Source: JAIPEK01 sp041685935
GTDB taxonomy: Bacteria; Desulfobacterota; Desulfobacteria; Desulfobacterales; Desulfobacteraceae
NCBI GenBank assembly: GCA_041685935.1
Contig: JAWLES010000095.1
Coordinates: 1-9,226 of the forward strand
Length of the DNA: 9,226 nucleotides
Direction of reading: 5' to 3'
Below are positions 1 through 5,565 of this stretch, in pieces. Every line of letters starts with the position of its first letter. Position 1 is the first letter of the stretch. The notes beneath the pieces were generated by a model, which saw only the letters and a program-made list of their open reading frames with translations, made no database searches and was not told where the DNA came from. The position numbers and the translations under genes were made by a program.

Positions 1-123
1 GAATTTCAGTCCGCCCCCCTTTTTGAATACGGAAAAGAGCTTTCCCGCCTGGCCCGGGAATTTGATATCGAAGAAATAAACAGGCACCTCAAGGAACTGT
101 CCGATATAATCCAGGGATATTGA
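1..123 (+). CDS. C-terminal end of a probable hybrid sensor histidine kinase (partial)
   Basis: An open frame enters from the left edge in frame 1 and ends at TGA 121-123, giving 40 residues with no internal stop. The residues include LFEYGKELSRLAREFDIEE followed by a run that ends in SDIIQGY. This pattern (F-x2-GKEL-x2-LA-x2-FDIE-x-I-x2-L-x2-L) resembles the helical tail found at the very C-terminus of many large hybrid histidine kinase/response regulator proteins of Desulfobacterota and cyanobacteria. That resemblance is from memory of the family and could not be tested. The catalytic part lies outside the window. The next gene begins 91 bp downstream on the same strand, so co-transcription is possible but not shown. 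It could also be another helical protein's tail. Confidence 0.5.
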   Translation, partial: EFQSAPLFEYGKELSRLAREFDIEEINRHLKELSDIIQGY

Positions 124-200
124 CACGGCCGGGTGAAATATTTATGTTTGATCACATGAAACTCCCGGAGAGTGTACAAACGCACCGGGCTTTAAAAGAA

Positions 201-206
201 AGGAGA
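201..206 (+). promoter_or_regulatory. Ribosome binding site of the DUF362 gene
   Basis: AGGAGA lies 8 nt before the ATG at 215, a near-consensus Shine-Dalgarno with good spacing. It supports 215 as the start. Confidence 0.7.
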
Positions 207-214
207 CCTAAGTT

Positions 215-1249
215 ATGAACATGAACACAGTCCACTTCACCGAATGGTCCCAGACAGCCAATATGCTTGAGAAAACAGGATCTCTCTGCCAGGAAGCAGG
301 CATTTTCGACGTGGTCGGAAAAAACGACAAAGTGGCGGTCAAACTTCATGTGGGAGAGCTGGGCAACCCCAACTATGTGAGACCCTTCTTTATCAAACAT
401 ATTGTGGATGAAATACGTGCCAGGGGCGGCAAACCCTTTTTAACCGACACTACCACATACTATCCTTTGAAACGGAACAACGCAGTTGACCACATGGAAA
501 CCGCAATTGCCAACGGGTTCAATTTCGCGCCCTTTATCGTGGCGGACGGCCTGATGAGCGAAAACGGCATCAGCGTCAAATCCCCGGACCCTCTCCTATC
601 CGAGGTGGAAGTGGCCGGAGCACTTTATCATGCCGATGCCATGATCGTGGTTTCCCACCTGAAAGGCCACCCTCTGGCAGGATTCGGGGGAGCTGTCAAG
701 AACCTTGGCATGGGCGGCGTAACCAAAAACACAAAACTTGCCCAGCATCGGCTCTTGAGGCTTGAAATAGACAAGGAACTATGCCAGGGCTGCGAAGCAT
801 GCGCTGAAGCATGCTGGTTCGGGCTGCCCCGGATGGAAGATGGAGTCGCGGTCATTGACAGCCCCCACTGCATGTGCTGCCCCATCTGCAGCAATGCCTG
901 CCCTGAAGGGGCAATCAGCCTCAACGACAGGGAAAAGCTGCCTAGGGGAATTGCGGTTGCAGCAAGGGGAGTGCTGGACACATTCGACACAGGCAAGGTC
1001 AGCTATGTCAATTTCGCCAATGATGTTTCCCTGGTGTGTGACTGTGCCCCTGTTCCGGGTGAAAAATTCTCAAAAGACGTGGGTGTTTTCGCTTCCCATT
1101 CAGCATTGTCCATTGATGCAGCCGGGCTTGAACACATTGATGTGGCGCACCTGAACCATACTCACGGCGTGGACAGCCTGCAGCAGCTAAGCAAAATGCA
1201 GGAACTGGGCTACAAAGGGGCGCTTCAACCGGAACAGATTACGCTATAA
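215..1249 (+). CDS. DUF362 domain-containing 4Fe-4S protein
   Basis: This 344-residue protein has the layout of the DUF362 iron-sulfur family, whose biochemical role is not established. The N-terminal half (about residues 35-180) carries family-type segments: KLHVGELGNPNYVRP near 43, TDTTTYYP near 78 and the conserved SHLKGHPLAGFGGAVKNLG near 147. An embedded ferredoxin unit follows, with Cys190-x2-Cys193-x2-Cys196-x3-Cys200 and Cys219-x2-Cys222-x2-Cys225-x3-Cys229-Pro, enough for two [4Fe-4S] clusters. Cys221 is an extra cysteine in the second motif. No signal peptide or membrane span is seen, so a cytoplasmic electron-transfer role is likely. Start choice: ATG with AGGAGA 8 nt upstream. It follows the kinase-like gene by 91 bp. 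The family assignment is firm; the function is unknown. Confidence 0.9.
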   Translation: MNMNTVHFTEWSQTANMLEKTGSLCQEAGIFDVVGKNDKVAVKLHVGELGNPNYVRPFFIKHIVDEIRARGGKPFLTDTTTYYPLKRNNAVDHMETAIANGFNFAPFIVADGLMSENGISVKSPDPLLSEVEVAGALYHADAMIVVSHLKGHPLAGFGGAVKNLGMGGVTKNTKLAQHRLLRLEIDKELCQGCEACAEACWFGLPRMEDGVAVIDSPHCMCCPICSNACPEGAISLNDREKLPRGIAVAARGVLDTFDTGKVSYVNFANDVSLVCDCAPVPGEKFSKDVGVFASHSALSIDAAGLEHIDVAHLNHTHGVDSLQQLSKMQELGYKGALQPEQITL

Positions 1250-1261
1250 TCCGCGCAAAGG

Positions 1262-1303
1262 TCCCGGCCAGGCAGCTCATACGGTTTCGAACATCTGCCG
1301 GGA
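1262..1303 (+). other. Candidate hairpin in the leader of the xpt remnant
   Basis: TCCCGG (1262-1267) and CAG (1273-1275) can pair with CTGCCGGGA (1295-1303), giving a 9-bp stem with an asymmetric 5-nt bulge and a 19-nt loop. It lies just after the DUF362 stop and about 50 nt before the GTG of the xpt remnant. No T-tract follows, so it is not a canonical intrinsic terminator. xpt genes are often preceded by purine-sensing leaders, but I do not recognise a guanine or xanthine riboswitch consensus here. It may be a relic of such a leader or a weak terminator for the DUF362 gene. Confidence 0.3.
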
Positions 1304-1355
1304 TTCCGGAGTTATTGATCGACTGAATTTTTGAAAAAGAAGAAAGGCACGGCCC

Positions 1356-1529
1356 GTGGACCGGTTAAAGGATGCAATCGTTTCCAAAGGAAAAGTGGTC
1401 TCAGAATCCGTACTGAAAGTGGATTCCTTTCTGAATCACCAGATCGACTGCGACCTCCTGGATGAGGCGGCAGAACACTTTTTCAACTTTTTTAAGGACT
1501 GGGCCGTGGACCGGATCACTTTTCAATAA
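1356..1529 (+). pseudogene. xpt: Truncated xanthine phosphoribosyltransferase (N-terminal remnant)
   Basis: Reading from GTG 1356 gives 57 codons and a TAA at 1527-1529. The residues match the N-terminus of xanthine phosphoribosyltransferase closely: KGKVVSESVLKVDSFLNHQI, then D-x-DLLDEAAEHFFNFFKD, then DRIT. The motif VLKVDSFLNHQID is a hallmark of Xpt, the purine-salvage enzyme that makes XMP from xanthine and PRPP. Intact Xpt is about 190 residues. Here the frame ends where the family continues with its (V/L)TIEASGIAP segment, so the core fold and the PRPP-binding loop are missing. None of the three frames just downstream restores Xpt sequence, so this looks like a deletion or insertion breakpoint rather than a single frameshift. 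A weak AAAGG (1343-1347) precedes the GTG. The toxin-antitoxin module starts about 200 bp downstream. It is most likely non-functional. Confidence 0.75.
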
Positions 1530-1580
1530 TATTGCCATTACTTCAATCCCTGCTGGATGTTACTCGGAAAGTGACGGTAT

Positions 1581-1594
1581 CACAACATGTTGTG
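1581..1594. promoter_or_regulatory. 14-bp perfect palindrome, candidate operator
   Basis: CACAACATGTTGTG is its own reverse complement. It lies about 65 bp upstream of the TATAAT box and 130 bp upstream of the toxin ATG. HigA-type antitoxins are dimeric HTH proteins that autoregulate by binding palindromes near their promoter, so this is a plausible site. It is further from the -10 box than a classic operator, and it could instead belong to the lost sequence around the xpt breakpoint. Confidence 0.35.
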
Positions 1595-1660
1595 TTTAGT
1601 CATGGAAGCTATGAAAGTTATGAAAAGTGTGGATAAAACCTGTAAAAAATAAAAAAAATT

Positions 1661-1666
1661 TATAAT
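1661..1666 (+). promoter_or_regulatory. Candidate -10 box of the toxin-antitoxin promoter
   Basis: A perfect TATAAT sits in an A-rich tract 60 bp before the toxin ATG. There is no good -35 hexamer 16-18 bp upstream; the A-rich stretch 1644-1660 might act as an UP-like element. TTGACT at 1691-1696, with TAAAAA 17 bp further on, is a weaker alternative that would place the transcript start almost on the toxin ATG. Confidence 0.4.
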
Positions 1667-1726
1667 GGATCCTGGTTTTTAAAAAAGGGGTTGACTTTTA
1701 CGCCTGAAAGACGTAAAAATGGATTC

Positions 1727-1999
1727 ATGAATCAGGTATTTTTAAACAAAAAAGCCCGAAAGCAGCTGAAAAATCTCCCCAAGCATATCATTGCAAACCT
1801 TCGAGCCTGGATAAACGAGGTCGAGACGGTGGGCATAAACGAGACGAGAAAAGTGAAAGGGTACCATGACGAACCCTTGAAGGGGAATCGGTCCGGGCAG
1901 AGATCGGTTCGACTGTCAAAAGCATACAGGGCTTTTTACATTGAACGTGACGACAGGATCGTCATTGAAGTAATCGAGGTGAACAAACATGACTACTGA
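1727..1999 (+). CDS. RelE/ParE-superfamily toxin of a type II toxin-antitoxin system
   Basis: From ATG 1727 the protein is 90 residues. It begins MNQVFLNKKARKQLKNLPK, the usual start of RelE/ParE/HigB-like toxins (beta strand, then a basic helix that docks on the target). The central block GYHDEPLKGNRSGQRSVRLS and the end YRAFYIERDDRIVIEVIEV, then NKHDY, form the beta-sheet core of a subgroup annotated as RelE/StbE or ParE-like toxin. The rich set of Lys, Arg and His residues and the C-terminal HDY fit mRNA interferase toxins, but RNA cleavage versus gyrase poisoning cannot be decided from sequence. A longer frame starts at TTG 1691. I reject it because TTGACT follows AAGGGG with no spacing and the family starts near the MNQ-type methionine. 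The toxin precedes and overlaps the antitoxin gene by 11 nt, the higBA order. Confidence 0.85.
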   Translation: MNQVFLNKKARKQLKNLPKHIIANLRAWINEVETVGINETRKVKGYHDEPLKGNRSGQRSVRLSKAYRAFYIERDDRIVIEVIEVNKHDY

Positions 2000-2291
2000 A
2001 GAAACATACGGATCCAGGGAACTGGAAAGAGACTATGGACCGCTGACGTTCGGCGAAGCGCTGTGGGGACACAGAAAAGGGGAGGAGCTCTCCCAGAAGG
2101 AATTTGCGAAGATTCTCGGGATTTCCTCTTCCAGCTTGTGCGACATTGAGAAGGGCCGAAAGATCCCGTCTCCTCGCCGGGCGGCCAAAATTGCAAGACA
2201 AATCGGCCACCCGGAGATCCCGTGGGTTCAGTTGGCCCTGCAGGACATGATCAGACAGGAAGGGCTTGACTATACCGTTTCCGTTGCATAG
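1989..2291 (+). CDS. HigA/XRE-family antitoxin (helix-turn-helix)
   Basis: This 100-residue protein has one Cro/CI-type helix-turn-helix at about residues 34-75: LSQKEFAKILGISSSSLCDI is followed by EKGRKIPSPRRAAKIARQIG. An acidic N-terminal arm (residues 1-30) precedes it and a short C-terminal tail of about 25 residues follows. It should bind and neutralise the toxin encoded just upstream and repress the shared promoter. The ATG at 1989 lies inside the toxin's last codons, 11 nt before the toxin ends, and GAGGTG (1976-1981) sits 7 nt upstream within the toxin gene. Overlap plus this site implies coupled translation. Which part binds the toxin cannot be told from the sequence. The pair stands alone between gene remnants, as expected of a horizontally moved module. 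Confidence 0.87.
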   Translation: MTTEETYGSRELERDYGPLTFGEALWGHRKGEELSQKEFAKILGISSSSLCDIEKGRKIPSPRRAAKIARQIGHPEIPWVQLALQDMIRQEGLDYTVSVA

Positions 2292-2588
2292 CGTGGCATC
2301 ATACTTAATCGGCAATGAGGGAGAATTTTTCTTTTATTTCAGAGTCGTCGGATACAACCAGCTCATCCCAATCAACAGTGGTTGGAAACTGTATGCTGAA
2401 CCATGACTACCATTTATCTTTCAAAAATCCTATGTAACATAGTTGGCCACGACCGTTTAACCGGTTGCTTTGCCACCGCCGGAATGTTTTTCAAAAACTA
2501 CGTTGTACAACACCGTTGGGTACTGGAGACGTTTTCGTCCGTTTTCAGCTTGAAGTCACGGCATCTCAAACTGCAGGAACCGCGAGAT
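2292..2588. other. Gap between antitoxin and convergent gene
   Basis: This 297-bp stretch separates the antitoxin from the end of the minus-strand operon. No intact gene is evident. It holds several short inverted repeats: CTATGT-A-ACATAG (2430-2442), AACCGGTT (2457-2464) and GTTGTACAAC (2502-2511). It also contains a decayed-looking minus-strand frame (described separately). A weak stem on the minus strand, GGACG-AAAA-CGTC(T)CC (2525-2540), lacks a T-tract, so no convincing terminator is seen for either convergent transcript. Confidence 0.5.
2305..2406 (-). pseudogene. Possible decayed coding fragment, unrecognised
   Basis: On the minus strand the frame from 2406 down to TAA at 2307-2305 encodes 33 residues with a protein-like composition, including SIQFPTTVDWDELVVSDD and then EIKEKFSLIAD. 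The same frame is interrupted by TAG at 2409-2407. Upstream of that TAG it is open for another 26 codons (residues such as FRRWQSNRLNGRGQLCYIG), back to a TGA. No start codon and ribosome site fit. I do not recognise the family. It may be the end of a lost gene, a degraded mobile element, or chance. Confidence 0.2.
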
Positions 2589-3281
2589 TCAATCCCGGCG
2601 CTGAAGGCAGTTCTCCCGCAGGCTGCACAATCTGCAGACAGACCCTACTTTTTTCGATTTGTATCCGAGCCCGATGCCGATAACGGAAATCACGGTTTTA
2701 AACGGCACCAGCATGCAGGATTCCGTAAGCGAGATCCCGTATCGTTCAAGATCAAGGAGACAGTGCAGTGTTTTCTGGTCCCGTACATCCCATCCGTCCA
2801 CGGAACCGGGACTCAGGGACGCACTTACCCCCCATCCCTTCTGCTTTGCTTTGGCTTCCGCGATTTTCTGTCCGTGTATGCCCACCTTGTTCAGGGCGGA
2901 GAGACCGGCGAAATCCAGAAGATAACTTTCCAGATACAGCCCTTTGTCATTGAGTTTTTTAGCCCGCGCATCCAGCTCAGGGCCGATGGAATGGGCCACG
3001 ATCATGAGAATTTCTGCCCCGTCAAGGGAATCGGCCTGTGTCCCCATGTTCACTTCAAAATGTTGGTCCCGGCCAACTGGAACGACAAACACCTTGTCAT
3101 TCGGCATTCTTTTGAATTCCGCAAACTCGTACACAATAAGGGGAGCGGCACAGGAAAGCGCAGTAGAAACCGCTTTTTCAAAATTTTCCATCATCTGACG
3201 GGAAACATCCCTTCCGGGTGTCTGGCACCTGGACATCTCCCGTGGTGTCAATTGAATATCAATGTCTGTGACAGCTTTCAT
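2589..3281 (-). CDS. MetH-activation-domain-like protein (corrinoid reactivation partner)
   Basis: This 230-residue protein resembles the vitamin B12-dependent methionine synthase activation domain as a stand-alone protein. The signature lies at about residues 150-205: SLSPGSVDGWDVRDQ, then LLDLERYGISLTESCMLVPF and VISVIGIG. It parallels the E. coli MetH segment built on RPAPGY, LLEVE, LTES-x-AM-x-P and SVSG. In MetH this domain binds AdoMet for reductive remethylation of cobalamin. Here RPAPGY reads SLSPGS, so the Arg and Tyr of that AdoMet-contacting stretch are both Ser. The C-terminus adds Cys216-x2-Cys219-x5-Cys225, a possible metal or cluster site also seen in related stand-alone proteins. 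Its ATG overlaps the stop of the upstream RACo-like gene (ATGA, 4 nt), so the two are translationally coupled. It probably helps dock or reactivate a corrinoid protein; the exact task is unknown. Confidence 0.75.
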   Translation of the reverse strand: MKAVTDIDIQLTPREMSRCQTPGRDVSRQMMENFEKAVSTALSCAAPLIVYEFAEFKRMPNDKVFVVPVGRDQHFEVNMGTQADSLDGAEILMIVAHSIGPELDARAKKLNDKGLYLESYLLDFAGLSALNKVGIHGQKIAEAKAKQKGWGVSASLSPGSVDGWDVRDQKTLHCLLDLERYGISLTESCMLVPFKTVISVIGIGLGYKSKKVGSVCRLCSLRENCLQRRD

Positions 3282-5188
3282 TTTTCACCATTATTTGCCG
3301 GAAATTCTGTGGCTTTGGAAAGTTTGGACACAAAATCCGTAACCCGGTTCAGATCAAGGGTGTGAACATTCCTGGATACTCTGAGAATCTCAGCTCTCTT
3401 GGTCTTGTCCAGAAGCGCCATAACAGCCCCGGCCCCGGCCAGGTTCGGGGTTGTGTCGATTCCGGTGCGGCAGATCCTCCTGGGCAGCATACCTATATCC
3501 CGTGCACTGTCCTGATTGAATCCGGCGCCGAAAGCTCCTGTCAGAAGAATCCTTTTTACCTCTTTAACTCCTGCCTTTTCAAGAATGGATTCTATCCCCA
3601 CAAAAAGGGCTGCCTTGGCAAGCTGAATCTGCCTGATATCATTCAGGGTTATGTAAATATCGGTTCCCGGAAGGTAAAATTTTTTGCCAAGCCCGTTTTC
3701 ATCACAGACAACCCCGGGCTTATGCGGATCCAGCGAACCGTTTTCCCTGATTATTTCCGCCTTTCTCATGGCGGCAAGCATATCAATGATGCCGGAACCG
3801 CAGATACCTGAAGGAACTGCATTGGAAACGGTTTCAAATTCGATCCGGTCACGGCTCCCGGGGGCTGCATAAACCCGGTTGACCGCACCCGGAGAGGCCC
3901 TCATGCCGCACGAGATATGGGCTCCTTCAAAAGCGGGCCCTGTGGCGCAGCTTGTTCCCCATATACCCTGGTCACTGATTAAAAGGAGCTCCCCGTTGGT
4001 TCCGATATCAATTATAAGTGTGGTATCATCCCGTTTATAAGATTCATCCGCAAGACATGCTGCAAGGATATCTCCGCCCAGAAATCCGGACACAACCGGA
4101 AAAATATACACCGGTGTTCCAGTGTTCAAGTCCAGCCCGAGTTCAACCGAGTCCGTGAGCACGGGAGACCGTGTAACCGGCAGATACGGAGAGACTCCTA
4201 TGCTTTTCGGATTGAATCCCGCCATGACATGCTGCATGGTGGAATTTCCCGCAACCGTAACTTCGTGGACATCATCCCTTTCCCTTCCGGTTTCTTTCAG
4301 ACATTCTCCTGCAAGTTCGTCCATGGCAGTGATTACCTGCTTTTTCAGCTTTTCAAGCACCGGCTCTTCCTGAACCGCCCCTTTTTGATACCTGTCAAGT
4401 ATGTTTCTGGCAAGCAGCCTTTTTTCAAGTGCGGCCTCATCCTCTATAACTGCTGCGATTCTGGATATGACATCATGGCCGAATTGTCTCTGGGGGTTGA
4501 TCATGGCACTGGAGATCAGAATTTCCCCGGTCACAAGGTCGCAAAGATAGGCTGCAATTGTGGTGGTGCCGATATCAAAAGCCACACCGAGACTCGATTC
4601 CACAGATCCTTTCCTGATGGATATTACACCGCAATCGTCATGGTGCACCACTGTGACGGAAGGCAGCCTCATATCCGCCAGGCTTAAAGCCTTAAGGGAA
4701 TACCTGCTCAGGAAACTGATCGTTTCTCCTGTTTGTTTTTTCACCAGCCTGACGATACGGCAGGAAAGACTGTGGTCCATTTCCTCGTCAGCCTGCCTGA
4801 TCCGGGCCGTGGGAACAAAGAATCTCCTGACAGCAGGGTTAATACTAAAAGCTCCCAGCAGAGTGGGTTTTTCATCCACATCCCTGTTCAGTGTGCGGTC
4901 ATCAGGCACGGTTACGGTGACAGGACCTGTAATCCGTGCCTGGCATGCCAGCCGGATTGAATCTGCAAGCTGGTCCGTGGACAGTATCGCAGATTCTGAT
5001 TTACTGACCGGGCTCAGCCCCGAAGGATCGTCCACCACCACCCTGCACTTGCCGCAGGTCCCGTTTTTGCCGCAGTCCGACCGGATGGGTACGTCCCGGA
5101 CCTCGGCAGCATCAGCTATGGTGGTCCCTGCCTTGATTTTTACCGTTTTGTTAAAAGGTCGAAAAAAAATATCAATGGTTTCAGCCAT
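3278..5188 (-). CDS. RACo/RamA-like corrinoid-protein reductive activator (2Fe-2S, DUF4445/ASKHA)
   Basis: From ATG 5188 the protein has 636 residues, the usual size for this family. It starts with a plant-type 2Fe-2S ferredoxin domain whose ligands are Cys39-x5-Cys45-x2-Cys48 and Cys82 (DCGKNGTCGKC, then LACQAR). A linker follows, then an ASKHA-type ATPase region (DUF4445) with the phosphate-binding motif VAFDIGTTTIAAYL, a second IIDIGTNGELLL, then CATGPAFEGAHISCGM, GICGSGIIDML and LTGAFGAGF. Members such as RACo use ATP hydrolysis to push an electron uphill onto Co(II) corrinoid and restore active Co(I). The N-terminal 2Fe-2S makes it RACo-like rather than like archaeal RamA with its C-terminal clusters. 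The frame is open to an ATG at 5224, but that start has no ribosome site, whereas GAGGA lies 5 nt before 5188. Its corrinoid partner and methyltransferase are not in the window. Confidence 0.88.
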   Translation of the reverse strand: MAETIDIFFRPFNKTVKIKAGTTIADAAEVRDVPIRSDCGKNGTCGKCRVVVDDPSGLSPVSKSESAILSTDQLADSIRLACQARITGPVTVTVPDDRTLNRDVDEKPTLLGAFSINPAVRRFFVPTARIRQADEEMDHSLSCRIVRLVKKQTGETISFLSRYSLKALSLADMRLPSVTVVHHDDCGVISIRKGSVESSLGVAFDIGTTTIAAYLCDLVTGEILISSAMINPQRQFGHDVISRIAAVIEDEAALEKRLLARNILDRYQKGAVQEEPVLEKLKKQVITAMDELAGECLKETGRERDDVHEVTVAGNSTMQHVMAGFNPKSIGVSPYLPVTRSPVLTDSVELGLDLNTGTPVYIFPVVSGFLGGDILAACLADESYKRDDTTLIIDIGTNGELLLISDQGIWGTSCATGPAFEGAHISCGMRASPGAVNRVYAAPGSRDRIEFETVSNAVPSGICGSGIIDMLAAMRKAEIIRENGSLDPHKPGVVCDENGLGKKFYLPGTDIYITLNDIRQIQLAKAALFVGIESILEKAGVKEVKRILLTGAFGAGFNQDSARDIGMLPRRICRTGIDTTPNLAGAGAVMALLDKTKRAEILRVSRNVHTLDLNRVTDFVSKLSKATEFPANNGEK

Positions 5189-5193
5189 ATATA

Positions 5194-5198
5194 TCCTC
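5194..5198 (-). promoter_or_regulatory. Ribosome binding site deciding the activator start
   Basis: GAGGA on the minus strand lies 5 nt before ATG 5188-5186. The alternative ATG at 5224 has only TTTACAG-type sequence complement upstream and no Shine-Dalgarno, so the shorter protein is preferred. Confidence 0.6.
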
Positions 5199-5257
5199 GC
5201 AAGAGCCGGGCTGCGGCATTTCATATTTACAGCGGCCGGGCCGGTTTAATCCGGAAA

Positions 5258-5287
5258 ATTAGATACACCTTTTTGCCGGAGTGTCAA
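5258..5287 (-). promoter_or_regulatory. Sigma70-type promoter of the corrinoid-activation operon
   Basis: On the minus strand TTGACA (5287-5282) is followed after 18 nt by TCTAAT (5263-5258), a 6/6 and 5/6 match to the -35 and -10 consensus. Transcription would begin near 5251 and give a leader of about 60 nt to ATG 5188. An inverted repeat, AGGTT-N7-AACCT (5299-5315), lies just upstream of the -35 box. Confidence 0.6.
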
Positions 5288-5298
5288 GTTTCTATTTC

Positions 5299-5334
5299 AG
5301 GTTCGGTTCAAACCTAATCCTTCAGGGAACCCTG
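5299..5334. promoter_or_regulatory. Inverted repeats in the divergent control region, candidate operators
   Basis: Two inverted repeats sit side by side between the two promoters: AGGTT-N7-AACCT (5299-5303 with 5311-5315) and CAGGG-AA-CCCTG (5323-5327 with 5330-5334). A third, TCATG-ACTG-CATGA, lies at 5355-5368. Their place next to both -35 boxes fits binding of a dimeric regulator. No regulator gene is in the window, and short repeats of this size can arise by chance. Confidence 0.3.
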
Positions 5335-5385
5335 GTCCGGAATATGAAGCATTTTCATGACTGCATGATTTTTTTAAAAATTGGT

Positions 5386-5425
5386 CTGACCATCCCTTGA
5401 CATGATAATATAATCATATTACAGT
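5386..5425 (+). promoter_or_regulatory. Promoter region of the ferredoxin-AOR operon
   Basis: Two overlapping arrangements are visible. In one, CTGACC (5386-5391, 4/6) is followed after 17 nt by a perfect TATAAT (5409-5414). In the other, a perfect TTGACA (5397-5402) is followed after 17 nt by TACAGT (5420-5425, 4/6). An inverted repeat, ATGAT-N6-ATCAT (5402-5417), overlaps both and could be an operator. Either start gives a leader of about 130-145 nt to the TTG at 5566. Confidence 0.5.
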
Positions 5426-5552
5426 CCCATATCATGGCATGCAAAAAAAGTCCACATTCCTGACGATGAAATCGATTTTGCTCAAACGGATCAGGCAATT
5501 CAGGGATGTTAAAAAATCCGGCTGTTTCGCCGGAGCAACCAGAATTAAAAAA

Positions 5553-5558
5553 AGAGGA
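5553..5558 (+). promoter_or_regulatory. Ribosome binding site deciding a TTG start
   Basis: AGAGGA lies 7 nt before TTG 5566. The in-frame ATG at 5506 has only AGGG directly abutting it with no spacing, so the TTG is the better start. Confidence 0.5.
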
Positions 5559-5565
5559 CGAAGCT

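Larger units (their letters stand above)
1530..1690. other. AT-rich control region before the toxin-antitoxin pair
   Basis: No coding frame is convincing here. The stretch becomes strongly AT-rich from about 1640, unlike the flanking genes. It contains a perfect 14-bp palindrome (1581-1594), a 9-nt-period direct repeat of TATGAAA (1610-1616 and 1619-1625), and a TATAAT hexamer (1661-1666). Confidence 0.6.

Noticed and set aside
164..189. CCCGG/CCGGG inverted repeat as terminator of the kinase-like gene
   Set aside because: Only five base pairs with a 16-nt loop and a short CTTT; too weak to call.
1691..1726. TTG start extending the toxin by 12 residues
   Set aside because: The purine-rich AAGGGG abuts the TTG with no spacing, and the family begins near the methionine at 1727; TTGACT there may be a -35 box.
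2403..3365. Long plus-strand open frame of 320 codons opposite the MetH-like gene
   Set aside because: It lies antisense to the minus-strand operon, has no ribosome site, and its composition (many Phe, His, Arg, Ser) is typical of a reverse-strand shadow of real codons.
5188..5224. Upstream ATG adding 12 residues to the corrinoid activator
   Set aside because: No Shine-Dalgarno precedes it, the added residues do not match the 2Fe-2S domain start, and GAGGA is well placed for ATG 5188.
5355..5376. Intrinsic terminator TCATG-ACTG-CATGA followed by T7
   Set aside because: The stem has only five AT-rich pairs, and no plus-strand gene ends nearby; treated as a possible operator repeat instead.
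5401..5460. Sigma54 promoter at TGGCATGC (5434-5441)
   Set aside because: The TGGCA element is not followed by the required TTGC at the right spacing.
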